Source: Mucilaginibacter geliditolerans
GTDB taxonomy: Bacteria; Bacteroidota; Bacteroidia; Sphingobacteriales; Sphingobacteriaceae
Direction: 5' to 3'
Length of the DNA: 64,000 bases
Assembly (NCBI RefSeq): GCF_014200495.1
Contig: NZ_JACHBY010000010.1
Location: 1-64,000, forward strand
A program made the position numbers and the translations under genes. Below, one piece after another: positions 1-7,988 of this stretch (the first letter of the stretch is position 1; the number at the start of each line of letters is the position of its first letter). The notes below the pieces were generated by a model. That model had not been told where the DNA came from. It saw only the letters and a list, made by a program, of their open reading frames with translations, and did no database searches.

Positions 1-188
1 GCTCTAAACAGGCTAACATCAAGCCGCCTAAGACTCAAATGTAAAATAAATTATGCAGATTACTTGTATATCAACACAGAATCTCGCAATGACGCTTGGT
101 GAAGACTTATGTGCTTCTTTAAATTCATATCACAAGTCATCCTCACACAAACAGCCGCACAAGACTTGCGTTAAATGTGAGTATATTG
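1..188. other. left-edge non-coding stretch
   Basis: No gene is recognisable here. Bases about 81-102 (ATCTCGCAATGACGCTTGGT) resemble a dispersed repeat fragment seen again near 63115-63137, so part of this stretch is repeat debris. Confidence 0.4.
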
Positions 189-389
189 ATGAAATTATAT
201 TTAAAAATGACTGTTTATAACAAATCTCTTCTTTTCGGTGGTTTTATTATAGGTTCATTGGGTGGCTATATAGATGATACTCATGCAGAAATGTGGGTGC
301 CCGGAGTTGTTCTGATGATCTTGGGTACTGTTATGATGATTTTGTCCATGAAGAAACCAAAGAATTACAATGACATACCCAACGATTGA
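189..389 (+). CDS. small two-helix membrane protein, unknown function
   Basis: A short open frame (about 66 aa from the ATG at 189; the frame is open from a GTG at 177, and another ATG lies at 207). It encodes two hydrophobic segments, roughly SLLFGGFIIGSLGGY and WVPGVVLMILGTVMMIL, and a charged tail (MKKPKNYNDIPND). I recognise no family. The two helices and soluble tail look protein-like rather than a shadow frame, and no better frame overlaps it. There is no operon partner: it is followed by palindromic repeats and then the fatty-acid-type operon. Start choice is uncertain. Confidence 0.4.
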   Translation: MKLYLKMTVYNKSLLFGGFIIGSLGGYIDDTHAEMWVPGVVLMILGTVMMILSMKKPKNYNDIPND

Positions 390-416
390 TTATCGGAATC
401 ATACATCGACCCGCCC

Positions 417-467
417 GTTCAAGCGTCCACGCTTGAACGCAGCATATTTTAAGCGTCCACGCTTAAA
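417..467. repeat. two adjacent copies of the AAGCGTCCACGCTT palindromic repeat
   Basis: Copy one (417-438) has 10-bp arms GTTCAAGCGT / ACGCTTGAAC around CC. Copy two (448-467) has arms TTTAAGCGT / ACGCTTAAA. The same unit recurs at 26742-26763 and 33720-33830, always between genes, so it is a dispersed palindromic family. Confidence 0.85.
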
Positions 468-509
468 CCAATGCGCATAAACGCATATCATCAATATCAT
501 AAATAATAT

Positions 510-517
510 TATTTTTG
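510..517 (+). promoter_or_regulatory. candidate -7 promoter element of the fab-like operon
   Basis: TATTTTTG matches the Bacteroidota -7 pattern TAnnTTTG and lies 33 bases before the ATG of the first operon gene. A -33 element is not convincing. Confidence 0.45.
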
Positions 518-550
518 TCTGCATAAGAATAAACCCTGCATCCATCAAAA

Positions 551-1273
551 ATGACAAAGAAAAAGATATTGATAACCGGTGCAAGCAGGGGCTTAGGTCT
601 GGCAATATCGCAAAAGCTTAGTGCCGGTTACGACCTGATCCTTCATGCCTCAAAGCCTGAAAGTTTTACTATTGATATCCCCAACAGTACCATACTTTGT
701 GCCGATTTTAACGATCCCGCGCAGCTTGCCGATTTTTGCAAACGCCTTAAAAAAGAACACGGCGATTCGCTTTACGGGGTGATCAACAATGCCGGTGTTA
801 CCTTTGATAAACCACTGAATTATCAGCCCGACCGGGAGATAGAGGCCATGCTGAACATCAACCTGAAGGCTCCCATCATGATCTGCAAAACGGTTATGAA
901 AATTTTCAGTCTGACGCAACAGGGTGTTATCATCAACATCAGCTCAGTAGTTGGCGAAAGCGGGCATGCCTTTCAATCCGTGTACGCGGCAACAAAGGCG
1001 GGCTTAGTGGCGTTGTCACGATCATTAGCACAGGAAGCAGCTGAATTAAGCCAGGAACATCAAATAAGGGTACTAAGTGTATCCCCGGGTTTTATAGAAA
1101 CAGAGATGACAGATGCCATACCGGCAGCAATAAAAGAAAAATATTTAGGAATGATACCCGCAAAACGCTTCGGTAAGGTGAATGATATTGCCGAGACGAT
1201 AGCATTCCTGGTATCGGACAAAGCATCATATATAAACGGTACCAACATACATATTAACGGGGGTTTAATTTAA
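551..1273 (+). CDS. SDR-family 3-oxoacyl-ACP reductase (FabG-like)
   Basis: A 240-aa short-chain dehydrogenase. It shows the NAD(P)-binding TGASRGLG at residues 9-16, NNAG at 79-82, an Asn in LNINLKAP near 102-104, catalytic Ser132 (NISSVVG), Tyr145 and Lys149 (VYAATKAG), and a C-terminal INGG. These are the FabG catalytic tetrad positions, so NADPH-dependent reduction of a 3-ketoacyl-ACP is the likely reaction. It is the first gene of a tight operon (4 bases before the next gene) with a hotdog protein, ACP and ketosynthase, which supports an ACP-bound substrate. The genome surely has a housekeeping FabG elsewhere, so this is probably a dedicated paralogue. Other SDR substrates cannot be excluded. 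Confidence 0.85.
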   Translation: MTKKKILITGASRGLGLAISQKLSAGYDLILHASKPESFTIDIPNSTILCADFNDPAQLADFCKRLKKEHGDSLYGVINNAGVTFDKPLNYQPDREIEAMLNINLKAPIMICKTVMKIFSLTQQGVIINISSVVGESGHAFQSVYAATKAGLVALSRSLAQEAAELSQEHQIRVLSVSPGFIETEMTDAIPAAIKEKYLGMIPAKRFGKVNDIAETIAFLVSDKASYINGTNIHINGGLI

Positions 1274-1277
1274 GATT

Positions 1278-1844
1278 ATGGCAGATACACTTGTTGGAGC
1301 TAACCCTGTAGACTGGCTATTATTATATGGGCCAAAAAAACGATACGTGGATAGCTACCACTGGCATTTACCAAAGGAGGCCATTGTAGCCAGCTACACA
1401 CCCACCGCTTATGATGTGGAGGACCATTTTGATATTTTCAGAGGGGTTGACCAGATTGAATCATTCGCGCAGGCCACTGTTGTTTCAATGGGAGGCTTTC
1501 TGGAATGTAAAAAGATGGGCATTTCACAGCAGGAAATGGCCGAATTATTTGTTCCTGCATTCATTAGTATTGGCAATGTCAATTTCCGGTACTATTTGGA
1601 AAAGGGTCAAACTTTTATTAACATTGGTTTTATCACGTTCTATAAATTCAGACAGATGGTTTGCGAAGGGAGAATTTATAAGGTACCACAAGGATTGGAT
1701 CTTGATGCTTACTTTAAGGATTTTACCATAGAGCGATTAAAGGCTTATGATTTAAGCAATGACTTTGTTTTAGTAGCCGAATTATTTGAGATAACAGGAA
1801 GAGGATTAAAAAAAGAAAAATTTAACACGCAATCACAATCATAA
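1278..1844 (+). CDS. hotdog-fold protein, FabZ/FabA-like 3-hydroxyacyl-ACP dehydratase
   Basis: 188 aa. Residues 48-66 (VEDHFDIFRGVDQIESFAQ) line up with the FabZ signature GHFPxxPxxPGVLxxEALAQ, keeping the catalytic His (His50) and Glu (Glu61), but with three fewer residues between them because the Pro-rich loop is shortened. The later stretch NVNFRYYLEKGQTFINIGF resembles the hotdog strand region. The N-terminal 45 residues are not typical of FabZ. Position between a FabG-like reductase and an ACP (1844/1845 directly abutting) supports a dehydratase for the 3-hydroxyacyl step. The divergent loop makes substrate choice, or even activity, less certain. Confidence 0.65.
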   Translation: MADTLVGANPVDWLLLYGPKKRYVDSYHWHLPKEAIVASYTPTAYDVEDHFDIFRGVDQIESFAQATVVSMGGFLECKKMGISQQEMAELFVPAFISIGNVNFRYYLEKGQTFINIGFITFYKFRQMVCEGRIYKVPQGLDLDAYFKDFTIERLKAYDLSNDFVLVAELFEITGRGLKKEKFNTQSQS

Positions 1845-2108
1845 ATGGAAAGACAGGAAATAATTGACGGGCTGATAGACGTTTTAAGAACCGTTAGAAC
1901 CATCGACCCGGAAAAACTAAATAACGTTACCGAGGAGACAGATTTCTTAACTGACATGAATACCCCATCAACCGAACTGATAAACATTGCTGCAAAGGTT
2001 GAGCAAAAATTTGATGTTGAGTTTGAAGATGATGATATAGATAATTTGGGTTCAAAAGTAAAAGACATTGTTGACCTGATCATCAGGGCAAAAGAAAGAG
2101 AAGCATAA
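1845..2108 (+). CDS. acyl carrier protein with PST in place of DSL
   Basis: 87 aa, acidic, with the length and helical pattern of an acyl carrier protein. An ungapped comparison with E. coli AcpP over the FVEDLGADSLD...EEEF block puts Ser42 (motif TPSTE) exactly at the phosphopantetheine Ser, so it can probably carry the prosthetic group, but the nearly universal Asp-Ser-Leu is Pro-Ser-Thr. It starts immediately after the hotdog gene stop and ends 2 bases before the ketosynthase. The operon also encodes its own AcpS-like transferase, which may be matched to this odd recognition sequence. It is not the housekeeping AcpP. Confidence 0.8.
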   Translation: MERQEIIDGLIDVLRTVRTIDPEKLNNVTEETDFLTDMNTPSTELINIAAKVEQKFDVEFEDDDIDNLGSKVKDIVDLIIRAKEREA

Positions 2109-2110
2109 TT

Positions 2111-3460
2111 ATGCCTGCAAATAACAGAAAGGTAGCAATTGTTGGTATGGGCGGCGCTTTCCCCGATTGCGCCGATATTAACGTGTTCCGTGACAAACTC
2201 TTTTCAGGTAAAAGCCTGATCAGGGAATGGCCGCAGGCGGTTGCTTACAATAAACAGATCCGGTCAACCGTATCGGGTTTTATTGAAGAGGAGGAAATGG
2301 GCCTCGAGCCTATTTATGCCAGCCCGGTTAACGGTTTTCCTGAAACTTATGTTGATAAGCTAGACCGCATACCTGCCATTAACCTGGCTACTTCCGATCT
2401 GGGTTGCATCTGGGCCATGCTCGGTGCGCAGGAATCTATAAAACAAGCCGGCTGGACAAAAGCTGAAACTGAATCGGAACAAACCGGTGTGGTGGTTGGT
2501 TCGGGCGGCGGCGGCAATGTAATAGCGCGCAATGCCTGGCATGCCTTTTTTGAATTGGGCAAAAAATCGCGGATAGCGGGCTCACATACTGTCGATAGGG
2601 CCATGGCCTACCGCGAAGCCGCCAATATATCATGCCTTATAAAAAATAAAGGTGTTTGCGAATCCATTATATCTGCCTGTGCTACCGGCCTGGGCAATAT
2701 TGGCTATGCTTATCGATTAATAAGATTTGGCTTACAGGACCGCGCCATTGCAGGTGGTGTTGAAGGAACATCTATCGAAACTTTTATTGGTTTTGATGCC
2801 ATGCAGGTATTAAGCAAAGGCTTTGCCCCGGCTGAAAGCTCACGCCCTTTTGATATCCGCAGAAATGGCTTTGTAAGCTCATTCGGTGCTGGTATTGTAG
2901 CGTTGGAAGAATACGAAATGGCAAAGGCACGCGGTGCAAAAATATACGCGGTAATTGATGAGTATTTCAACAATTCGGATGGTGATGGCAATATGTTCTA
3001 CCCATCCTATGATGGCCAGCTAAGGCTTTGGAAAGGGTTATCGGCCAATGCACGCATTAAACCCGATGTAGTTAAAGTACATGGCACGGCAACACCTGTA
3101 GGTGATATTCTTGAATTAATTAGCGTTGTAGACACACTTGGCGAAAACGGCTATCATGTTTCGGCACCAAAATCACAATTTGGGCATATGCTGGGTGGTG
3201 CAGGTTCAGTAGAGTTGATCACCGCTATCATGATGCTGGAGAACCAACAGGTATTACCTTGCCTGAACTCAGATACATTGAACCCTGAACTGGAAAACTT
3301 TCAAAAAGCAGAAGGCTGGAAAGGTTCAACCAAACCGGCAGAAGCTTACAGGCATCTAATACCACAGCAAACGCTATCAAAAGAAATAAACCAAATAGTG
3401 TGTTTAAACTATGGCTTTGGCGGCACTAACAGCGCCATGGCTATTTCGAGGGATATATAA
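2111..3460 (+). CDS. beta-ketoacyl-ACP synthase (FabF/KAS II-like)
   Basis: 449-aa thiolase-fold condensing enzyme with the complete Cys-His-His triad: Cys190 in SACATGLGNIGYA, His324 in VHGTATPVGD, His359 in KSQFGHMLGGAG. The C-terminal GFGGTNSA is also typical. It would condense malonyl-ACP with an acyl-ACP. The N-terminal 110 residues (around residues 30-90) differ from FabF and look family-specific. No chain-length-factor partner and no KAS III initiator is encoded beside it, so starter loading must come from elsewhere or from this enzyme itself. Last gene before a repeat-filled gap. Confidence 0.87.
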   Translation: MPANNRKVAIVGMGGAFPDCADINVFRDKLFSGKSLIREWPQAVAYNKQIRSTVSGFIEEEEMGLEPIYASPVNGFPETYVDKLDRIPAINLATSDLGCIWAMLGAQESIKQAGWTKAETESEQTGVVVGSGGGGNVIARNAWHAFFELGKKSRIAGSHTVDRAMAYREAANISCLIKNKGVCESIISACATGLGNIGYAYRLIRFGLQDRAIAGGVEGTSIETFIGFDAMQVLSKGFAPAESSRPFDIRRNGFVSSFGAGIVALEEYEMAKARGAKIYAVIDEYFNNSDGDGNMFYPSYDGQLRLWKGLSANARIKPDVVKVHGTATPVGDILELISVVDTLGENGYHVSAPKSQFGHMLGGAGSVELITAIMMLENQQVLPCLNSDTLNPELENFQKAEGWKGSTKPAEAYRHLIPQQTLSKEINQIVCLNYGFGGTNSAMAISRDI

Positions 3461-3680
3461 ACCCTCACGGGGTCAAATTGTGCAGGCGACCTGCATGGGG
3501 TTGACCCTGCTAATGAGATGCCGAAACAAGTTCGGCATGACGGTAGGGGAAATAAAAAAGCATACGGTCATGCTGAACTTGTTTCAGCATCCCACAGGAT
3601 AATTATACAAGCGATTTGCACGGCGCTGACTTTGCTAATGAGATGCCGAAACAAGTTCGGCATGACACTAATTATATATA
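3461..3680. repeat. dispersed palindromes inserted inside the fab-like operon
   Basis: Three hairpin units: ATGCCGAA ACAAG TTCGGCAT at 3518-3538 and again at 3643-3663, and the related ATGCTGAA ... TTCAGCAT at 3570-3590. The flanks GCTAATG-AG and GACGGTAG/GACACTA show the first and last units are copies. Short ORFs read through these units (ending ...NKFGMT) but are repeat translations, not genes. The element separates the ketosynthase from the enoyl reductase and could act as a terminator or RNA processing/stability site. Confidence 0.8.
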
Positions 3681-4493
3681 ATGATCAACAATACAAATAG
3701 AGTCGCGGTAATATTTGGAGTTAGGAACGATAGTTCTATAGCTTATAACGTGGCTTTAAAACTACATCAATCAGGGTGTAAAATAGCATTGAGCTATGTT
3801 GCCGATACCAAAGATGAAGTGATGTACCTGATGGAAAAACTGGGCATGGATGCTCGTTTCGCCATGGAAGTTGATGTGAGGGATGAAGTACAGATAACAG
3901 CTTTTCTGCAAACTGTTTATGATGGCTTAGGCCCTATTGATTATATACTACATGGCGTTGCCTTTGGTAACCAGCAAGTGATGTGCTATACGCTACCAGG
4001 CAGTAAAAAGGAACCATCGAGCTACATTGATATCCCTTTTGAGGATTTTATGGATTCCTTTAACATCAGCGCTTACTCCCTGCTTAGGGTAGCCCGTGTT
4101 GCCGAGCCTTTGCTTGCCCCCAACGCATCCATAGTAACACTTACTTATAACGCGTCGCAAAGGGTATTTCCGCAATATGCTGGTATGGCCATCAACAAGG
4201 CGGCGCTGGAGAATATCGTGCTGTATCTGGCCAGCTATTTCAGGGGGAAGAAGATCAGGGTGAATGCTATCTCTGCGGGCCTGGTCATGACCACCTCTGC
4301 AGGCGTGATCAGCGGTGCGCGTACCTTACGCAAAATGGGCAAATTCACTGCTCCACTGGGTAATATTGATGCCAGCGATGTTGGCGATACCGCCTTATAT
4401 TATTTCTCCGATCTATCGAAAAAAGTAACCGGCAATATTCATTATGTTGACGGTGGTTTTAATATTATGGGCGTGGCAATAGATGGAGAATAA
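3681..4493 (+). CDS. fabI: enoyl-[acyl-carrier-protein] reductase (FabI-like)
   Basis: 270-aa divergent SDR with the FabI hallmarks: the early glycine region FGVRNDSSIAYNVA, the YX6K active site (Tyr166, Lys173 in QYAGMAINKAALE), PNASIVTLTYNAS, and the C-terminal GNIHYVDGGFNIMG. It reduces trans-2-enoyl-ACP with NAD(P)H, closing the elongation cycle begun by the upstream genes, so the pathway product is expected to be saturated. The gene overlaps the following acpS-like gene by 11 bases. A FabI inside an accessory cluster is unusual; most polyene-type clusters lack it. Confidence 0.85.
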   Translation: MINNTNRVAVIFGVRNDSSIAYNVALKLHQSGCKIALSYVADTKDEVMYLMEKLGMDARFAMEVDVRDEVQITAFLQTVYDGLGPIDYILHGVAFGNQQVMCYTLPGSKKEPSSYIDIPFEDFMDSFNISAYSLLRVARVAEPLLAPNASIVTLTYNASQRVFPQYAGMAINKAALENIVLYLASYFRGKKIRVNAISAGLVMTTSAGVISGARTLRKMGKFTAPLGNIDASDVGDTALYYFSDLSKKVTGNIHYVDGGFNIMGVAIDGE

Positions 4494-4881
4494 ATTATCA
4501 AAATCGGTTAATGAATTAGCTGCTGATAAAAAATTCGCTGTCGGCAATGACCTTGTTCACCTTCCGACTTTCCTGCTCTCACTAACCGAACCCTTCAAAA
4601 ACAAAGCTTACACTCCTGCTGAGATCACTTATTGCGATCAGTTTAGTGAATCCGCATTACGCTACGCATCAACCTGGGCAGCTAAAGAGGCTGTTTATAA
4701 GGCTGTAAAACAGCTTGATGCTAAGGCTCTCGGCTGGGGAAAAATAGAAATAACCCGTGATAAACCCGGCGGCCAACCGCATGTAACTTTACACCAACAT
4801 CCCGACAGGTTTAAAATAAGTTTATCTATATCGCACGATGGCGATTATATTTGGGCGATAGCTTTTATTGAGATCAGTTAA
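4483..4881 (+). CDS. 4'-phosphopantetheinyl transferase, AcpS-like
   Basis: 132 aa with the AcpS layout: VGNDLVHL near the start (metal-binding Asp), YTPAEITYC, WAAKEAVYKAV (Glu of the WxxKEA motif), WGKIEI, and the terminal SLSISHDGDYIWAIAFIEI. It should transfer phosphopantetheine from CoA to an ACP serine. Start overlaps the end of fabI (ATG at 4483 within GATGGAGAATAA), indicating translational coupling. Its presence in the operon suggests it serves the atypical PST-type ACP upstream. Confidence 0.85.
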   Translation: MENKLSKSVNELAADKKFAVGNDLVHLPTFLLSLTEPFKNKAYTPAEITYCDQFSESALRYASTWAAKEAVYKAVKQLDAKALGWGKIEITRDKPGGQPHVTLHQHPDRFKISLSISHDGDYIWAIAFIEIS

Positions 4882-4893
4882 CCCGCAATAGTT

Positions 4894-5715
4894 TTGACAT
4901 CACATTACTTTGAAAACGCATTAGTTAAGCTCCACTATTACAAATTTGGTAATGGGCCGCAGTCTATGCTATGTTTTCACGGTTATGGCATGCATGGCAA
5001 ACAGTTCTTATTGCTGGAGCCAGCGCTTGGCCGCAAATACACTTTTTTCGGTTTAGATCTTTTCTTTCATAAGGAAACCAAACTAACCGATCAAAGCCTT
5101 GAAGCCGTAAAGGCCCGCATCACCAAAAAACAATTCGCCGCGCTTATTGAAGAGTTTTGCGCTAATGAAAATATCGACCGCTTTTCTGTGATCGGTTACT
5201 CCATGGGTACACACTATGCAACGGTTGTCGTTGAAGAACTGGGCAGCAGGGTTAACGAGTACATTGTTGCCGCACCATCATCCATTTATCCCGGTAAGCT
5301 GATTGAGTTTTTCAGCAAAACCAAAATTGGTAATAAAATACTGGAGAAACTGGTACTGAGCGAAAAAGCACTAATCAACATGCTTAACCTCTGCAAATGG
5401 CTGGGCCTGATTGACGATGTTGGGCGTAATATTTTATATAAGGAGATCGATACGCCCGAACTGCGTTTTAACCTATATGCCTCCTTTATTTATCTGCGCC
5501 TGTTTGAAACCGACGAGGCTCAATTAATAAAAACACTTACTGAATATAACATCCGCAGCATATTTATATTTGGCAAGCGCGATAAAATGTACCCGCCATC
5601 AATAAGCAAAGCTTTTTTCGCTAAATTTAAACAGGCCGAAATTGTAATTTTAGATGAGCACCATGAGCTTATCAACAAAAACTTTGTTTCCGCGTTATCT
5701 GGTTTATTGCTATGA
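4894..5715 (+). CDS. alpha/beta hydrolase
   Basis: 273 aa from a TTG start. Oxyanion-hole HG at 29-30 (CFHGYGMHG), nucleophile elbow GYSMG with Ser103, and a late His in DEHHEL (about 258) compatible with a Ser-Asp-His triad. In an operon with an ACP this could be a thioesterase that releases the acyl chain or an acyltransferase-like hydrolase, but the sequence alone does not tell. No ATG is available near the start of homology, which is why TTG is chosen. It overlaps the next gene by 4 bases (ATGA). Confidence 0.75.
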   Translation: MTSHYFENALVKLHYYKFGNGPQSMLCFHGYGMHGKQFLLLEPALGRKYTFFGLDLFFHKETKLTDQSLEAVKARITKKQFAALIEEFCANENIDRFSVIGYSMGTHYATVVVEELGSRVNEYIVAAPSSIYPGKLIEFFSKTKIGNKILEKLVLSEKALINMLNLCKWLGLIDDVGRNILYKEIDTPELRFNLYASFIYLRLFETDEAQLIKTLTEYNIRSIFIFGKRDKMYPPSISKAFFAKFKQAEIVILDEHHELINKNFVSALSGLLL

Positions 5716-6374
5716 TCATCAAATCAAAACCATTATCTCCTTTCTTCATCAAATGTTTCGGTTTTATCATAGGCCTTGTTTTTAAACGCCGATCAAATAA
5801 ACTGATCGTAAAAACGGTAGACTTAAAACCCAACCACTCTTACATATTAATGTGTAATCATTTTAGTTTTTGGGATGGTTTTTGGGCATTTTATATGTGC
5901 TATAAATACTTTAACAAACCGGGTGGTGTGAAACGTATTTATGCCATGTCGTTAAAAAAACAGATGTTAAAAAATAAATGGTTGCAGTATATCGGCAGCT
6001 TTTCAGTTGAGCCGGGCAAACGCTCCATACAGGAAAGCTTTGATTATGCCGCCGAAATATTATCCCAACCCGGCAACCTACTGCTATTTTACCCACAAGG
6101 AAAACTGGAAAGTATGCATGTAAGAAACATTAAATTTGATGAGGGCTTATATGAAATTGTTACCCGCATAAAAGGCGATTGCCAGCTGATATGGTGCAGT
6201 AATGTTGCAGAATATTTTGAAAGTCTGCGCCCTACCCTGCATGCCACCATGCTTGATTGCGGCACTAATCATGACTTTAATTTTGATGAGCTAAAAAAGA
6301 AGGTGAACAAGCATCACATTAAATGCATTGAAAGCAATATCCGTTACACCGATGAAGGGATAACATATAAGTGA
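5712..6374 (+). CDS. PlsC-like lysophospholipid acyltransferase family protein
   Basis: 220 aa. The HX4D acyltransferase motif is NHFSFWDG at 49-56 (His50, Asp55), and FYPQGKLES at 126-134 corresponds to the FPEGTRS block. One hydrophobic segment near the N-terminus (FFIKCFGFIIGLVF) anchors it to the inner face of the membrane. As last gene of the operon it may move the acyl chain made by this set from ACP onto a lipid or other acceptor. It overlaps the hydrolase stop (ATGA), so the two are translationally coupled. Confidence 0.8.
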   Translation: MIIKSKPLSPFFIKCFGFIIGLVFKRRSNKLIVKTVDLKPNHSYILMCNHFSFWDGFWAFYMCYKYFNKPGGVKRIYAMSLKKQMLKNKWLQYIGSFSVEPGKRSIQESFDYAAEILSQPGNLLLFYPQGKLESMHVRNIKFDEGLYEIVTRIKGDCQLIWCSNVAEYFESLRPTLHATMLDCGTNHDFNFDELKKKVNKHHIKCIESNIRYTDEGITYK

Positions 6375-6389
6375 TAGTTTTGAGTTCTG

Positions 6390-6468
6390 AGTCTTGAGTC
6401 TAAAGTCCCAAGCCGGATTCTGTTCTTTTAACTTTGGACTTCAGACTATAAACTTACGACTCAAGACT
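6390..6468. terminator. hairpin between two convergent genes
   Basis: AGTCTTGAGTC (6390-6400) pairs with GACTCAAGACT (6458-6468), with an inner AAGTCC / GGACTT pairing. It lies between the plsC-like gene and the oppositely oriented TPR gene, overlapping the latter's stop. No clear U-run follows. Confidence 0.5.
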
Positions 6469-7948
6469 AACGGTGCATTCTTTCCAGGCCATCTTTTGCC
6501 TGGGTATCAATACTGCTTTGGTATTCATGATTTCGCATATCCAGCGCCTGTTTGTAGTAATTGGCTGCCATGTAATCATCCTTTATATATTCATAAATAC
6601 CGCCAATGCTCAGGGCAGCATTTGCCGCATAATAATAAGTACTTGATTTGCCAATGTTTATCGCTTTCTGGTACCAGGCTATGGCATCATTATACTTGTT
6701 CATTTTTTCATGTATGCGACCAAGCCTATAGTTCAGTTCAATTTTATCGCGCAGCAATTTAAGTTCGCTCTCCTGTTTGCCTTTTAATTGGGCGAGGGCT
6801 TTATCATAATATCCACCATCGCAATAAAACCTGGCTTTCAGTAAATCATAATCCGGGCGATTATCATTTGCCTCTTTTAGCGCCTGCTTGTCCTTTTCAT
6901 CAGTGGTATAACCTTTTGTACGGGCCAGTTTCAGATAGTAATTGTATTTGGCCTCATCGTTCCTGAAAAAATAACAGTAAGCCACTTTAAGGTACGAGTC
7001 CTTAATATAGTTTACGCCTTTGTACTCGCCAATATATTTAAGCAGGTACACATACGCGTCACTATCCATACGGCATAATTTGGCACAGCCCAGCAAGTAA
7101 TCAAGCGTTGGCAAAGGCGTGTATTTGGCTGAATGTGGCACATCCTGCAAATTAGCAATAGCTTCCTCATTATGCCCGGTTTTGGCTGCCACATAACCTT
7201 GCAGGTAAGTACGGAGCAGGTCCTTATTATCCATACCGGCTATATAGCCCATCAGCCTGTTATAATTGTTTTTGTTGTGCAAAACATCAATATCCATATA
7301 GCACAGGTAAAAGATAACCTCATCCTTATAATAGCTATATTTTGTAGCGGATATTTGCGTGCGCAATTTTTCCAGTTGTGCAACACCCGCCTGTACATTG
7401 CCGCTCATGCCTAAAAATTTGGCAAAGGTTTTTAAGCTTGATGGCATGGCCCCGAAAACAACATTAATCAGCGCCAGGTCTTTCTGGTTAGGTAAAAAAT
7501 CGGGATATTTTTCCGAGTTATCGTTAAGCAGGTTGCGGGCTTTTTTAAAGTCGGATGCCGAGGATGTATAATCACCAAACTTAGCCTTTATCAGCCCCCA
7601 TTGTAAATAAACTTCGGCTTGCACGTATAGGTAATAGGGTGAGTTCTCCTCGTTCCCTTTCAGCGCGTCGATCCTGTCGGATTTTTTATCCTTTAACAGA
7701 TCGTATTCATTCTTATTATCTGAGGTGATGAGGCTGATGTAATCAACATAATTATCCAGTAATATAGTTATGCCATTTTGCGGAGATTGCTGTTTTTCCT
7801 GTTGGATAATAGTGCGGGCATCATTCAGCCTAAAATCAAATACGGCTTTATAGGCATCCATACAGCGCGCATCGAAATTATAATTTGCGCTTGCAGTTAA
7901 CCTGCAGCCTACAAAAACAATAACAAATAAAATACTTTTAAACTTCAT
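6467..7948 (-). CDS. exported TPR-repeat protein, unknown function
   Basis: 493 aa starting with a signal-like hydrophobic stretch (KSILFVIVFVGCRLTASA). The body is alpha-helical with TPR-like units; clear ones are near the C-terminus (YRLGRIHEKMNKYNDAIAWYQKAI and AALSIGGIYEYIKDDYMAANYYKQAL). Such proteins act as periplasmic or outer-membrane scaffolds. It lies convergent to the fab-like operon and 40 bases downstream of the LpxR-like gene on the same strand, so co-transcription with that gene is possible. I do not assign a specific role. Confidence 0.75.
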   Translation of the reverse strand: MKFKSILFVIVFVGCRLTASANYNFDARCMDAYKAVFDFRLNDARTIIQQEKQQSPQNGITILLDNYVDYISLITSDNKNEYDLLKDKKSDRIDALKGNEENSPYYLYVQAEVYLQWGLIKAKFGDYTSSASDFKKARNLLNDNSEKYPDFLPNQKDLALINVVFGAMPSSLKTFAKFLGMSGNVQAGVAQLEKLRTQISATKYSYYKDEVIFYLCYMDIDVLHNKNNYNRLMGYIAGMDNKDLLRTYLQGYVAAKTGHNEEAIANLQDVPHSAKYTPLPTLDYLLGCAKLCRMDSDAYVYLLKYIGEYKGVNYIKDSYLKVAYCYFFRNDEAKYNYYLKLARTKGYTTDEKDKQALKEANDNRPDYDLLKARFYCDGGYYDKALAQLKGKQESELKLLRDKIELNYRLGRIHEKMNKYNDAIAWYQKAINIGKSSTYYYAANAALSIGGIYEYIKDDYMAANYYKQALDMRNHEYQSSIDTQAKDGLERMHR

Positions 7949-7988
7949 TAATCATGGGCAAGGTAAAGGACTGCATCAAATGTAAACG

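Noticed and set aside
399..605. 68-aa minus-strand ORF with repeated KRGRL
   Set aside because: The repetition comes from translating the two adjacent palindromes, and it overlaps the start of the fabG-like gene.
3411..3700. Two short + strand ORFs ending ...NKFGMT
   Set aside because: They read through the ATGCCGAA/TTCGGCAT palindromes and share the same tail because the repeat is copied, not because a protein is conserved.
6394..6762. 122-aa + strand ORF after the PlsC-like gene
   Set aside because: It is antisense to the TPR protein gene, whose frame is long and coherent with a signal peptide.
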